Source of the DNA: Minicystis rosea
Lineage (GTDB): Bacteria; Myxococcota_A; Polyangia; Polyangiales; Polyangiaceae
Direction of reading: 5' to 3'
Length of the DNA: 64,000 bases
Assembly: GCA_001931535.1 (NCBI GenBank)
Contig: CP016211.1
Coordinates: 11,764,377-11,828,376, forward strand
The notes beneath the pieces were generated by a model. The model was given only the letters and a program-made list of their open reading frames with translations, was not told the origin of the DNA and searched no databases. How positions within the stretch are numbered: the first letter of the stretch is position 1; each line of letters begins with the position of its first letter. Of the stretch, positions 49,849 to 60,842 are shown in pieces. The position numbers were made by a program, and so were the translations under genes.

Positions 49849-51843
49849 TCAGCCGGCAGCTCCGAGATGACGCGCGAGCCAGCCGAGCACCTCGCCGTAC
49901 CAGTGCAGGGAGTTGCGTCGCTTGAGGATCCAGTGGTTCTCGTCCGGGTAATGGACGAGGCGCGCAGGGACACCCTTGGCCTTGAGCATGCCGTAGAGCT
50001 CGAGGCCGTGCTCCACGGTGCAGCGGAAGTCGCGCTCGCCGTGGGTGACCAGCGTGGGCGTGCGGTAGCTGCTGCTGTGGGCCGCGGGGCTATGGCGATC
50101 GAGCGCGTCGCGCGCGGCCGGTAGATCCCAAGCGGCGCCGCCGAGCTCCACGTCGACGCCTTGGGTGACGTCGCCGCCGCACATGGTGCGGGTGTCGAAG
50201 ACGGGCGCGTGCACGATGGTGCAGCGGAAGCGATCGGTCTGCGTCGGGATCCAGCAAGCCATGTAGCCGCCGAACGAGCCGCCCGCGAGCGCGAGGCGGC
50301 TCGCGTCGGCGATGCCGCGCTCGACGAGCACGTCGGTGGCGCGGAGGATGTCTTCGGCCGCTTTGCCACCCCAATCGCCGAGCACGGCGTTGGCGAAGGA
50401 CGCGCCGTACGACGACGATCCATGGAAGTTCACCAGCGCCACCGCGTAGCCCGCGGCCGCGAAGGTCTGCGCGTTCCAGCGGAAATGCCAGCCGTCGGCG
50501 TGGATGCCATAGGGGCCGCCGTGGATCATTTGCACGAGCGGGTAGGGACGGCCGTCGCGCGGACCGGGCGGGAGCACGAGGTAGAGGTGCACGGGATCGC
50601 CGCCCGCGCCTTGGATCTCCATCTCCTCGACGCGCGCGAGCGCGAAGCCCGCCATGCGCTCGGCGGTGAAGCGCGTGAGCCGCTCGACGGCGCCGCCCTG
50701 CGCGGGCACGCGCGCGACCTCGGGCGGGCGTGTCAGGTCATGGTGTTGAACGTACACGAAGCCGTCGCGCGCCGGACGCGGGCCGTGAAGCGAGCCGTCG
50801 CGCGCCACGAGCGTGGGGACGCCGCCGCCGCTGATCGAGAGGCGAAAGAGGCTCGTGGTGCCGCGGTCTTCGACCTCGAGCAGCAACGTGTCGGCGTCGA
50901 GGAACTCCCAAGTCGACGGTGATCGATCCCAACCCTCGGCGAGCTCTTCGTGCCGGCCCGTTTGTCGATCGAAGCGCACGAGGCGGATGCGATCGGCGAA
51001 GTTCAGGATGTCGAGCTTCTTGCCGTAGACGAGGTAGCGCCCGTCGGGGCTGTAGCGGGGACGGCGATCGTCGGCGGGGTTGTCCGGTGTCAGGCAACGT
51101 GGCTCGCCGCCGGCGATGGAGACGGTGAAGACGGCGTAGCGGAGGAGATCCGTGGGGCCGACGAGGAGGTGCGCCGCGTAGGCGATCTCGGTGCCGTCCG
51201 GTGACACGTCGTGCTCGCCGTCGGGATCCATGAGATCGAAGAAGCGCTCGGAGGTGGGGATGAGATCGCGCGCGGCGCCGGTCTCGACGTCGACGAGGAA
51301 GAAGTGCGGGACGTCGCCGTCGGTGAGCCAGCGATCCCAGAAGCGATAGAGCCGCTCTTCCGTGACGTGCGGGCGGGGGCCGGCCTTCTCGTGCTCTTCG
51401 TGCAGCTTGCGCGTCGCTTCGACGTCGAGCGCGCCTTTGTAGAGCGACGAGGTGACGAGCACGTGCTTGCCGTCGGGCAGGAAGCGCGGGTCGCTCACGC
51501 CGAGCGGGAGATCGGTGAGCTTCTGCGCTTCGCCGCCGTCGAGCGGCATGACGTGGAGCTGCGGCGCGCTGCCGCCCGCGGCTTTGCGGACGAACGCGAG
51601 CGACTTGCCGTCGGGGCTCACCGCGGGCTGCGAGCTGGAGACATCGGGCGCGGTGAGCGCGCGCGGCGTGCGATCGCCGGAGGTCGGCACGAGCCAGAGC
51701 CGCTCTCGGCTCTCGTCGCCGGTCTCTGCGTACGTCGTCACGCCCACGACGACGAACGAGCCGTCGGGCGCGGGAGCAGGCGTGCCGACGCGGGGCAGGT
51801 TCCAGAGATCGACAGGCGTGAGCCGCTTCGACGTATCGTTCAC
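49849..51843 (-). CDS. S9-family serine peptidase (acylaminoacyl-peptidase/DPP-like)
   Basis: A 664-residue cytoplasmic peptidase with an N-terminal beta-propeller (about 1-400; WD40-like PD40 blades such as QPAVSPDGKSLAFVR and RPRYSPDGRYLVYGK) and a C-terminal alpha/beta-hydrolase domain. Catalytic Ser in LALAGGSFGGYMACW (G-x-S-x-G-G), Asp in THGERDFRC and His in YPDENHWI. LVQMIHGGPYGIHADGWHFR with NFHGSSSYGASF and GDWGGKAAEDI are typical S9C/S9D blocks. No signal peptide is present. It probably trims oligopeptides. It is divergent from the Ser/Thr kinase across a 290-bp gap holding a long inverted repeat. Confidence 0.93.
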   Translation of the reverse strand: MNDTSKRLTPVDLWNLPRVGTPAPAPDGSFVVVGVTTYAETGDESRERLWLVPTSGDRTPRALTAPDVSSSQPAVSPDGKSLAFVRKAAGGSAPQLHVMPLDGGEAQKLTDLPLGVSDPRFLPDGKHVLVTSSLYKGALDVEATRKLHEEHEKAGPRPHVTEERLYRFWDRWLTDGDVPHFFLVDVETGAARDLIPTSERFFDLMDPDGEHDVSPDGTEIAYAAHLLVGPTDLLRYAVFTVSIAGGEPRCLTPDNPADDRRPRYSPDGRYLVYGKKLDILNFADRIRLVRFDRQTGRHEELAEGWDRSPSTWEFLDADTLLLEVEDRGTTSLFRLSISGGGVPTLVARDGSLHGPRPARDGFVYVQHHDLTRPPEVARVPAQGGAVERLTRFTAERMAGFALARVEEMEIQGAGGDPVHLYLVLPPGPRDGRPYPLVQMIHGGPYGIHADGWHFRWNAQTFAAAGYAVALVNFHGSSSYGASFANAVLGDWGGKAAEDILRATDVLVERGIADASRLALAGGSFGGYMACWIPTQTDRFRCTIVHAPVFDTRTMCGGDVTQGVDVELGGAAWDLPAARDALDRHSPAAHSSSYRTPTLVTHGERDFRCTVEHGLELYGMLKAKGVPARLVHYPDENHWILKRRNSLHWYGEVLGWLARHLGAAG

Positions 51844-51950
51844 GCCGCGAGCAGAACGCGCCGTGCGCGTGCGGTCAAGACGGTCGTTTCCCGCGATGAA
51901 CGAGGACGATCACGCTTCGCGCGTCGCGGACGGGAGGATGCTGTCGAGGT

Positions 51951-51997
51951 GCCTGCGCGCGCCGCATGGTGGTGATTTTCATGCGCAGCGCGCAGGC
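51951..51997. repeat. 18-bp inverted repeat between divergent genes
   Basis: GCCTGCGCGCGCCGCATG (51951-51968) and CATGCGCAGCGCGCAGGC (51980-51997) are inverse copies with two mismatches and an 11-nt A/T-containing loop. It lies about 110 bp before the S9 peptidase start and 140 bp before the kinase start, so it may be a regulator site or an RNA hairpin in a leader. Confidence 0.6.
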
Positions 51998-52134
51998 TCG
52001 TACGTCCCGGCGCTTCGTGGGAGTCGGGCGCAAATGCTGTCGCTCCCGACGGTGGCTCCCATGCCGTCCCGACCAGCGCGACACAGCGTGCGTGGTACAT
52101 CGAGGCTCGCGCTTCCGTGGCTTGGGGAGGGGAC

Positions 52135-53883
52135 ATGGTCGCGATCCGAAACGGCGCTGTGGTCGCCGGCAAATACAAGCTGGAGTCCCTCCTGGCGCAG
52201 GGCGGGATGGGATCGGTGTGGGCGGCGCGACACCTCGCGCTCGACACCGGCGTCGCCATCAAGTTCATCGGCCCCGAGGTCGAGGCCCTCGAAGAGGCGC
52301 GCACGCGCTTCGAGCGGGAAGCGAAGGTCGCGGCGCTGCTCCAGAGCCCGCACGTGGTGCAGGTGATCGACTACGGCGTCGACGGCGTACCGTACCTCGT
52401 GATGGAGCTGCTCCAAGGCGAGGATCTCGGCGCGCGTTTGGCGCGGCGCGGGCGCCTCTCGCTGGGGGAGACGGTCGAGATCGTGACGCAGGTGGCGCGG
52501 GCGCTGCGGCGGGCGGCGGACGCGGGGATCGTGCACCGCGATCTCAAGCCGGGGAACGTGTTCATCGTGCGCGGGGACGAGGACGAGGAGGTCGTGAAGG
52601 TCCTCGATTTCGGGGTCGCGAAGGCACCTCGGCTGACGACCGACGACACGACCCGCGCGGGCGTGCTCGTGGGGTCGCCGCGGTACATGAGCCCCGAGCA
52701 GGTGCGCGGCGTGCGGTGCGTCGATCATCGCAGCGATCTGTGGTCGCTCGCCGTCATCGCGTACCGCGCGCTCACGGGACAGTTGCCGTTCCAAGGCGTC
52801 GACGTGGCCGATCTGATCGTGCGGATCTGCGCCGAGCGTCCGGAGCCGCCGTCGAAGATCGAGTCTTGGTTGAGCCCCGAGATCGACGAGTTCTTCGCGC
52901 GGGCGCTCTCGGTCGATCCGGAGGCGCGCTTCCAGACCGCGCGCGAGATGGCGCTCGCCTTCGCGGACGCGGCCGGCGAGATGGTGCCGCCGTCTCTCGC
53001 GGCGCCGCGCTTGCCGCGCATGGTGCCGCCGCGTCCCGCGACGCGATCGCGCCGCTCGCTGTCGCCGCGCGGCGTGCCTCGCGTTCCGCTCTCGTCGTTC
53101 CCCGGGCCGCCGTCGCGTCCCGAGATGTCGTCGCGTCCGCCGCTGTCGCCGCGCCCGATGCTGTCGTCGCGCCCCGAGATGTCGTCGCGCCCCGAGATTT
53201 CGCCTCGATCGCCGTTGTCGTCGCGTCCCCAGATGGCCTCGCGAGCGCCGCTGTCGTCGCGCCCCGATCCGCCGCGATCGGTGCACCCGGCGGCGCTCTC
53301 GTCGCCGCGGCCCGTGCTGTTGTCGCCGCCGATGTCTCGCGAAGCGGAGAGCAATGCCGACTCTTCCGTGACGATCGATCCGGCCAACGAGCGCACGCGG
53401 ACGACGCTCGATGCCTCGCGGACCCGCGCGCGGGAGGCGCATCCCGAGAGCGAGGAGGTGTCGTCCATTCAGCGGAGCAGCGAGCCCGATGGAACCATCA
53501 CGTCGGCTCCGCGGAGCATCGAGGTGCATCCGGCCACCGCGCGTCCGCCGCCGCTCCGCGCAAACTTCGGGCGCGTGGCGATCGCGGCGGGGATCGCGGC
53601 GGCGGTGCTCATCGGCATCTTCGTCGGACGTGCGGTCGGGCCGGGAAATACCGTGGTGATCGCGCCATCCTCGGCCGGCGCGCCGGTCCTCGTGTCGGCA
53701 TGGCCCGCAGCGTTGCCGGTGTCTCCGACGGCCGACCCGGTCGTGGCTGCTACGGCGGTGCGTGATGCGATTGCGCCCGCTCCGAGCAGCAGCGCCGATC
53801 CCGAGGAGCACGCGAACGATCCTCGTGGCGCATCGCCGGCCCCCTCGGCCAAGGCGCGCGCGCGACGCAAGCAGGGGCCTTGA
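52135..53883 (+). CDS. Hanks-type Ser/Thr protein kinase (PknB-like) with Pro/Ser-rich linker and membrane helix
   Basis: A 582-residue kinase. GKYKLESLLAQGGMGSVWAA (Gly-rich loop, about 12-31), AIKF lysine, GIVHRDLKPGNVFIV (catalytic Asp near 135), VLDFGVAK (DFG near 158), GSPRYMSPEQ. The kinase domain ends near residue 285. A linker to about 475 carries degenerate repeats of the type 'SSRPEMSSRPPLSPRP'. One membrane helix follows (VAIAAGIAAAVLIGIFVGRA, about 480-500), then about 80 extracytoplasmic Ala/Pro/Ser-rich residues. Start at the ATG behind GGGGAGGGG rather than one six codons upstream. It may phosphorylate targets read by FHA proteins such as the one at 32470. Confidence 0.93.
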   Translation: MVAIRNGAVVAGKYKLESLLAQGGMGSVWAARHLALDTGVAIKFIGPEVEALEEARTRFEREAKVAALLQSPHVVQVIDYGVDGVPYLVMELLQGEDLGARLARRGRLSLGETVEIVTQVARALRRAADAGIVHRDLKPGNVFIVRGDEDEEVVKVLDFGVAKAPRLTTDDTTRAGVLVGSPRYMSPEQVRGVRCVDHRSDLWSLAVIAYRALTGQLPFQGVDVADLIVRICAERPEPPSKIESWLSPEIDEFFARALSVDPEARFQTAREMALAFADAAGEMVPPSLAAPRLPRMVPPRPATRSRRSLSPRGVPRVPLSSFPGPPSRPEMSSRPPLSPRPMLSSRPEMSSRPEISPRSPLSSRPQMASRAPLSSRPDPPRSVHPAALSSPRPVLLSPPMSREAESNADSSVTIDPANERTRTTLDASRTRAREAHPESEEVSSIQRSSEPDGTITSAPRSIEVHPATARPPPLRANFGRVAIAAGIAAAVLIGIFVGRAVGPGNTVVIAPSSAGAPVLVSAWPAALPVSPTADPVVAATAVRDAIAPAPSSSADPEEHANDPRGASPAPSAKARARRKQGP

Positions 53884-53951
53884 TCCAAGCCCGACTTCGA
53901 CGTCGAGGCGCGAGAACGAAAGAGAGATGACGCCTTGGGGCGCTCGGCGCT

Positions 53952-54740
53952 CTACGCGATGAGCTTGCGTGCTTCGTGCACGAGCGCTTGCACGCGGGTG
54001 TGGGCGAGGTCGCGCAGCGCATCGACGTCGTGGTGCGGGCCCGCGATGGGCTCGCCGACGGCGAGGCCGATGGGGGTGCGCTTCGTCGAGGTCACGCGGA
54101 GCAGGTGCTTCACGAAAGGCTCGTCGAGGTAGTCGGTGTTGCCGCCGCCGTAGGCGATGCCCACGGGGACGATCTCGGCGCCCGTGCGCTGTGCCGCGAG
54201 GAACGCGCCGGCGCGGAAGGGGCGCACTTCGTCGCCGGAGAAGGTCGTGCCTTCGGGGTACGTCATCACGGCGCGACCCGTCTCCACGCCGTGGCACATG
54301 GTGTTGATGACGGCGGCGCCGCTGCGCTTGCTCTGGCGATCGACGAAGAGCGTGCCGGTGCGCCGCGCGGCGAGGCCGATGACCGGCCAATCGGCGAGAT
54401 CGGCGCGGCTCACGATGTTGGTCTCGAAGGCCGAGAGCGTGACGAAGACATCGAGCATGGAGCGATGGTTCATCACGAAGAGCCGGCCGCGCCCCGTCGC
54501 GTCGCGTGCCGGATAACGGCCGCCCGGCTCGGAGATGAACGGACCGCTCGTCCTCACCTCGAGGCCGTAGAGGTGGCACAGGCCGATGCCGTAGCGCTGC
54601 ATCCACTTGTAGGTGACGTCCATGCGCGCACGGTCGCTGTCCGCGAGGGCGCGCTCGCTCTCGAAGCCGGCGAGGAAGCCGAAGGTCAGGCCGACGAAGC
54701 CGGCGGTGCGCAGGGGGACGCGGATCGGATGCGGAACCAC
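53952..54740 (-). CDS. 1-acyl-sn-glycerol-3-phosphate acyltransferase (PlsC-like)
   Basis: A 262-residue lysophospholipid acyltransferase. Motif I is LFVMNHRSMLDVFVTL (N-H-x4-D), motif II region GTLFVDRQSKRSG, motif III MTYPEGTTFSGDEVRPFRAG (the FPEGTR equivalent) and motif IV EIVPVGIAYG. It adds a second acyl chain to lysophosphatidic acid or a related lipid at the inner membrane. The GTG start is 10 bp after the gatB stop, so it is co-transcribed with gatB. An N-terminal hydrophobic stretch (RTAGFVGLTFGFLAGF) probably dips into the membrane. Confidence 0.9.
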   Translation of the reverse strand: MVPHPIRVPLRTAGFVGLTFGFLAGFESERALADSDRARMDVTYKWMQRYGIGLCHLYGLEVRTSGPFISEPGGRYPARDATGRGRLFVMNHRSMLDVFVTLSAFETNIVSRADLADWPVIGLAARRTGTLFVDRQSKRSGAAVINTMCHGVETGRAVMTYPEGTTFSGDEVRPFRAGAFLAAQRTGAEIVPVGIAYGGGNTDYLDEPFVKHLLRVTSTKRTPIGLAVGEPIAGPHHDVDALRDLAHTRVQALVHEARKLIA

Positions 54741-54750
54741 GGTCGACGTT

Positions 54751-56847
<2,097 letters not shown>

Positions 56848-56943
56848 GGCCAGGCCTTCATACCAAGGCTCGTGCGCCGCATCACGCCCCGCGTCGGGGC
56901 CTGGGCCCGAACCGGCTCGCCCGCTCGAGAGGTGACCGATGAA

Positions 56944-57019
56944 GCTGCTGCGTGCCCCGCCTCGTCGGCCTTCCTCCCTCGAAATCACCGAGGATTCCCC
57001 GGCGTGGCGCTCGCGACGC
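56944..57019. repeat. Diverged second copy of the 25790-25881 repeat core
   Basis: Starting at GCTGCTGCG and ending at GGCGCTCGCGACGC, this stretch aligns with 25790-25881: GCTGCT-CG-GCC, CGTCGG, GGCCTTCCTC, AATC-CCGAGGATTCC and GCGCTCGCGACGC are shared, with a deletion of about 16 bp in the middle. The 16-bp inverted ends of the first copy are absent. It lies between the gatB start and the end of the DUF4336 gene. Confidence 0.65.
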
Positions 57020-57035
57020 GCTTTCGGTTACCTCT

Positions 57036-57752
57036 TCAGTCCAGCGTGGCGGCGGCCGTCCGGATCATCCCGGCGGGGTCGTCCGTGACCATCGCGCCGT
57101 GGGAGACGATGGCTCGCCGGAGCGCCGGCGTCTCCGCGAGACGGAGCAGGTGGGCGCGGAGCGCGACCTTGTCCTTCACCACCGCCCAGCGCATGAGCCG
57201 CGACACGCGCGGCCCGCCTGTCGATGCGGTGACGTGCTTGAACACGAAGCCGTGAATCCCGCTCATGTGGGGCAGGTTGAAGATGGCGTCGTTGAACACG
57301 AGCGTCGTCCCGGACGACGACTTCACGATCATCACGCCCTCCTGTGCCGCCACGCCGTCGAGCGTGACGAAGGAGACGGCCTCGTCCGCGGGGAAGTCGT
57401 CGTACGTGCCATCGACCCGCACGACATCGGCCACCTTGCGGCGCCCGCCCGCCGGGCAAATCACGCGCGCCTCGGGATAGCGGGCCGCGAAGCGCGGCGC
57501 ATCGAGGCGGTGATACGCGTTCGGCACCACGATCGTCGACACCTTCCCCCACGCGTCGAGCCGCTTCATCGAGGCGTCGTCGAGCGCGATGGCGTTGTGC
57601 ACGACCAGGGTTCCGTCGCTGTGCTTCGCGACCGTCATCACCCGCTTCAAGGGCATGCCTTCGAGGTCGCCCTCGACGCGCCACAGGCTCTCGTCGAGCT
57701 CTTCGATGGGTCGATGGGGAAGGACCTTCCACGTCTCGTTCGCGCTCGCCAT
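57036..57752 (-). CDS. DUF4336-type (metallo-beta-lactamase-like) protein
   Basis: A 238-residue cytoplasmic protein. LKRVMTVAKHSDGTLVVHNA, IALDDASMKRLDAWGKVSTI and VVPNAYHRLDAPRFAARYPE follow the DUF4336 pattern (the 'PN..H' block replaces the HxHxDH metal motif of true beta-lactamase-fold enzymes), then TLVFNDAIFNLPHM. With most metal ligands missing it is probably not a hydrolase of the usual kind; function unknown. The upstream open frame continues but belongs to another frame's gene, so the ATG at 57752 is used. The next gene upstream ends 38 bp before it on the same strand. Confidence 0.8.
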   Translation of the reverse strand: MASANETWKVLPHRPIEELDESLWRVEGDLEGMPLKRVMTVAKHSDGTLVVHNAIALDDASMKRLDAWGKVSTIVVPNAYHRLDAPRFAARYPEARVICPAGGRRKVADVVRVDGTYDDFPADEAVSFVTLDGVAAQEGVMIVKSSSGTTLVFNDAIFNLPHMSGIHGFVFKHVTASTGGPRVSRLMRWAVVKDKVALRAHLLRLAETPALRRAIVSHGAMVTDDPAGMIRTAAATLD

Positions 57753-57790
57753 GGGCGAACGATAGCCGCTCGCGCGGCGCGCTTTCCAGC

Positions 57791-58279
57791 TCAGCGCGGG
57801 GCCGCGACCTTCGGGGCGGGAGCCGCGCTCGCCGGAGCTTGGGGCGCAGCCGGAGCCGCGCTCGCCGAGGTCGTCGGTGCGGCGCTCGCCGAGGGCGCCG
57901 GCGCGGCGGGCGGGGACGGCGGCGGCGGCAGCGGCTCGTGCGGCATGGCCGCGCCCATGCAAGCCGTCAGCGACAGCGGCGCAGCCACGGCGGCCGCCGC
58001 GGCGACGAAGCGCTTCATGCGCGCGAGCCGGCTCGGCGCGACGAGCTTCGCCTCCTCCGCGAACCAAACTGCGCCGCGCTCGTCGTAGAGGTAGTGCACG
58101 CACAGCCCCTCGGTCGTCGGGGACGAAAGCAACGCGCGCGCCTCGGTGCGGCTCATCTGCGAGAGATCGTGCACGTGCTTCTTGCACTCGCCGCAGAAGC
58201 GCTTCTTCGCATCGGCCAAGGTCATGGAGCTGAAGTCGACGCTGCAAGGAGAGGCAATCGGGATCTCGTCGCGGTGCAT
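57791..58279 (-). CDS. Hypothetical protein with Cys-rich N-terminal domain and membrane helix
   Basis: A 162-residue protein. The first 85 residues contain IASPCSVDFSSMTLADAKKR, FCGECKKHVHDLSQMSRTEA and LCVHYLYDERGAVWF: a small domain with a CxxC pair and further Cys residues, known to me as a recurring bacterial hypothetical ('CxxCxxxVHDLSxM') and likely to bind zinc. A membrane segment follows (FVAAAAAVAAPLSLTACMGA), then a Pro/Ala/Ser tail, presumably periplasmic. Possible role as a one-component membrane sensor is speculative. Confidence 0.7.
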   Translation of the reverse strand: MHRDEIPIASPCSVDFSSMTLADAKKRFCGECKKHVHDLSQMSRTEARALLSSPTTEGLCVHYLYDERGAVWFAEEAKLVAPSRLARMKRFVAAAAAVAAPLSLTACMGAAMPHEPLPPPPSPPAAPAPSASAAPTTSASAAPAAPQAPASAAPAPKVAAPR

Positions 58280-58345
58280 GCGGTGGAAACGGCGCCTCGT
58301 CCGGTCGCCTTACACCCCACTTGCGAATGTGCTCTCGCGCGGATC

Positions 58346-58981
58346 TCAGCGCGGCCGCGCGACGATGTCGCGCAGGCACGCGATGGCCTCACCGAGCTGC
58401 TTCTCCACGAGCTCTCGGGGCACGTCGGTGATCGGCATCGTCAGCTCCGCCGTGAGCCACTCGAGCGGGTGGGCTTGGAGCAGCGAGAGCGCGCGATCGC
58501 GCTGCATCTCGGCGCGCGCTTCGGCGATCTTCTCCGGGCCGTCCTTGCGAATGGCCTCGGCGCGCTGGCGCGGCTTCGGGATCTTTCCCGGGATGGTGCG
58601 CGCCACGGCTTCGAGCTCGGCGACGCGCGCCGTGTCGCCGCGTCGCTGCGCGAGCCACAAGCCGAGGACGGCGGCCTCGTAGGCAGGGGCCCACACGCCT
58701 GGGTATTGACCGTGGAACGTGTAGTCCACGTTGCGCGCGATGGCCTCGCAGACGGCGGCGGCCTCGTCCTCGCGATCGAGCGCGACCAGACACCAAGCCA
58801 CGGTGACCTGATCCCAGACGTTGCGCTCGGCCGTGTAGCTCACGCGCGCGAGCTTCCTCTCCTTCATCTTCGCGATGAGCGGGTGTGGATCTCCCGGCCT
58901 CACCAGGATGGTCGGAATCGGCGCCCCACGTGGTGGAGGAGCGCTCCTCCGCGCGGGAGGAACGGACTTCTTGGCCGCCAT
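58346..58981 (-). CDS. Hypothetical helical protein
   Basis: A 211-residue protein starting MAAKKSVPPARRSAPPP, with a basic, Pro-rich N-terminus, then MKERKLARVSYTAERNVWDQ and a helical repeat-like body (VAWCLVALDREDEAAAVCEA, YEAAVLGLWLAQRRGDTARV) that resembles TPR-like helical pairs. The first in-frame ATG lies 11 codons further upstream; the chosen ATG gives the more natural basic start. No export signal, no recognised family. It is divergent from the VOC-family gene. Confidence 0.65.
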   Translation of the reverse strand: MAAKKSVPPARRSAPPPRGAPIPTILVRPGDPHPLIAKMKERKLARVSYTAERNVWDQVTVAWCLVALDREDEAAAVCEAIARNVDYTFHGQYPGVWAPAYEAAVLGLWLAQRRGDTARVAELEAVARTIPGKIPKPRQRAEAIRKDGPEKIAEARAEMQRDRALSLLQAHPLEWLTAELTMPITDVPRELVEKQLGEAIACLRDIVARPR

Positions 58982-59083
58982 GGATCCGAAGCGTATCGCC
59001 ACGACGGCCCGCAAAGGAACACTCCGCCGCCTTCTCCTACTGCTTCGGGCCCGCTATACGTTCGCGCCGTTCGCGAGGTGCCG

Positions 59084-59479
59084 ATGAACCGTGAAGAGCC
59101 CGATCCCATGCCTGCCTATGTGAAGCTCCTCGTGGCCGACACCGCCCGGTCGGCCGGCTTCTACGAGCTGCTCGGCTTCACCGTCGTGCACCGCGATCCC
59201 GTGTTCACCCATCTACGCTGGGCGCCGCAGGCCGACCTGTTCCTGGTTGCCACGCCGCCGGGGATGTCGTTGCCGGGGCCGCACGGGGTCGGGGTGATCG
59301 TGTGCTTCCACGCGACGGGGGACGTTGCGCTCGAGACGATCGCCGCCCGCGCCGTGTCCGCCGGCGCGATGGTGGACGGCCCGCGCGAGCAGCCTTGGCA
59401 CACGCGCGAAGTGCTGGTCACCGATCTCGATGGATACCGTGTCTCCTTCGTGGAGCCGAGTGCCGCGCTCCTCGGTTGA
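59084..59479 (+). CDS. VOC-superfamily (glyoxalase/bleomycin-resistance-like) protein
   Basis: A 131-residue protein with the beta-alpha-beta-beta-beta repeat of the vicinal-oxygen-chelate fold: AYVKLLVADTARSAGFYELL, GFTVVHRDPVFTHLRWAPQA and in the second half GVGVIVCFHATGDVALETIA, EVLVTDLDGYRVSFVEPS with the usual D-x-D-G-x-x-x-x-F-x-E end. Members include dioxygenases, isomerases and antibiotic-binding proteins; nothing here fixes which. ATG at 59084, with GAGG 8 nt upstream. Confidence 0.88.
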   Translation: MNREEPDPMPAYVKLLVADTARSAGFYELLGFTVVHRDPVFTHLRWAPQADLFLVATPPGMSLPGPHGVGVIVCFHATGDVALETIAARAVSAGAMVDGPREQPWHTREVLVTDLDGYRVSFVEPSAALLG

Positions 59480-59565
59480 ACGGAGCTTCGCGCTCTGGCA
59501 ACGAGCCCGGCGCCGTCGCCGCGACATGCGCGCCTCTCGGCCGGTGATGGATTGGGAACGCCATC

Positions 59566-59847
59566 ATGCGTTGCTTGTCTTCGACTCTCGTCCTGCTTGC
59601 TTGTTTCGTCGCCGGCTGTGGAGCCCGCTCCACCCTCACGAGCGCATCTTCTTCCGATGGCGCGACCGGACAGCGCTCCGTTCTGCGTCTCGTTCGATCG
59701 GCTGGGCCGCATCCACGTGGTCGAGCTCGAGTCGTCGATGCTGCATCGCTTCTCGTCGATCTCGAGCGACGACGACGCCTCGTTCCCCGTGTCGGCCTGC
59801 CGGCCGCACAGCAGCTCGAGAATCCCTGCGGCGTCTTCGCTCGGTGA
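59566..59847 (+). pseudogene. Short lipoprotein-like frame, probably disrupted
   Basis: The frame begins with a convincing lipoprotein signal (MRCLSSTLVLLACFVAGCGA, lipobox VAGC) and linker-like STLTSASSSDG, but from about codon 38 it becomes Arg-rich and unlike protein. The neighbouring frame reads SAPFCVSFDRLGRIHVVELE from about 59680 and looks more protein-like, which suggests a frameshift or decayed gene. It ends about 125 bp before yebC. Confidence 0.35.
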
Positions 59848-59971
59848 GCTTTCGTACGGCCGAGCGGCCCCCGGCGCCGGTGCCGTTGCTTTTCAAGAGG
59901 TCTCTCGCTACCCTGCGGCGCCCTTTCGGCGGGGCACGTTCCCTCACAGAAGAAGCCACGGAGAGACGCGA

Positions 59972-60721
59972 ATGAGCGGCCATTCCAAATGGGCCACGAT
60001 CAAGCGGAAGAAGGGCGCGCTGGACGCGAAGCGCGGCAAGCTCTTCACCAAGCTGATCAAGGAGATCACGGTCGCCTCCCGGATGGGCGGCGGTGACATC
60101 GACGGCAACGCGCGCCTGCGCAAGGCGGTCAGCGACGCCAAGGCGCAGAGCATGCCCGCCGACACGATCAAGCGGGCCATCCAGCGTGGCACCGGCGAGA
60201 TCGAGGGCGTGGCGTACGAGGAGATCCTCTACGAAGGCACCGGCCCCGGCGGCACGCTCTTCCTCGTCGAAGGCATGACCGACAACCGGAACCGCACGGT
60301 CGCCGAGATTCGCAAGATCTTCGAGAAGCACAACGGCCAGCTCAGCGCGGCCGGCTCGGCCCAGTGGGCCTTCGAGCGCAAGGGCATCATCACGCTCGCC
60401 AAGGAGTCGGCGAACGAGGATCAGCTCATGGAGGTCGCCGTCGGCGCCGGCGCCGACGACTACACCGACATGGGCGAGGAGTGGCAGATCCTCACGCCCG
60501 TGAGCGCCCTCGACCCGGTGACCAAATCGCTCGAAGACGCGAAGATCCCGGTCAAGTCGAACAACCCCGGCTACATCCCGAAGAACAAGAAGGTCGTCAC
60601 CGGCCGCGACGCCGAGCTCTGCCTCAACCTGGCGGACGCGCTCGACGATCACGACGACGCGCAGAACGTCTTCGCCGACTTCGACGTCTCCGAAGAAGAG
60701 CTGGCCAAGCTGGCCGAGTGA
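59972..60721 (+). CDS. yebC: YebC/TACO1-family translation or transcription factor
   Basis: A 249-residue protein with the invariant start MSGHSKWATIKRKKGALDAK, then RGKLFTKLIKEITVASRMGG, ADTIKRAIQRGTGEIEGVAY, EEILYEGTGPGGTLFLVEGM, TDNRNRTVAEIR and the C-terminal block AQWAFERKGIITL. YebC proteins were first described as DNA-binding regulators and more recently as factors that relieve ribosome stalling at proline stretches, which would suit a Pro-rich proteome. All three domains are full length. A strong intrinsic terminator follows. Confidence 0.97.
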   Translation: MSGHSKWATIKRKKGALDAKRGKLFTKLIKEITVASRMGGGDIDGNARLRKAVSDAKAQSMPADTIKRAIQRGTGEIEGVAYEEILYEGTGPGGTLFLVEGMTDNRNRTVAEIRKIFEKHNGQLSAAGSAQWAFERKGIITLAKESANEDQLMEVAVGAGADDYTDMGEEWQILTPVSALDPVTKSLEDAKIPVKSNNPGYIPKNKKVVTGRDAELCLNLADALDDHDDAQNVFADFDVSEEELAKLAE

Positions 60722-60734
60722 TCCTGCTCGAATC

Positions 60735-60780
60735 GAAGCGGCGAGCGCGCATTTCGCGAGGCTCGCCGCTTCTTTTCTTC
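60735..60780 (+). terminator. Intrinsic terminator of yebC
   Basis: GAAGCGGCGAGC (60735-60746) and GCTCGCCGCTTC (60761-60772) form a perfect 12-bp stem, followed at once by TTTTCTTCC. This is the clearest classical rho-independent terminator in the window, 14 bp after the stop codon. Confidence 0.9.
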
Positions 60781-60842
60781 CATCCACGCACGACGGCGGG
60801 CGCTCGCGGCATCACGCGCTTCACGCGGTATGCTCGCGCCGC

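Noticed and set aside
59552..59971. An N-terminal extension of YebC
   Set aside because: YebC proteins begin at MSGHSKW; the upstream in-frame stretch is not conserved in character and overlaps a lipoprotein signal in another frame.
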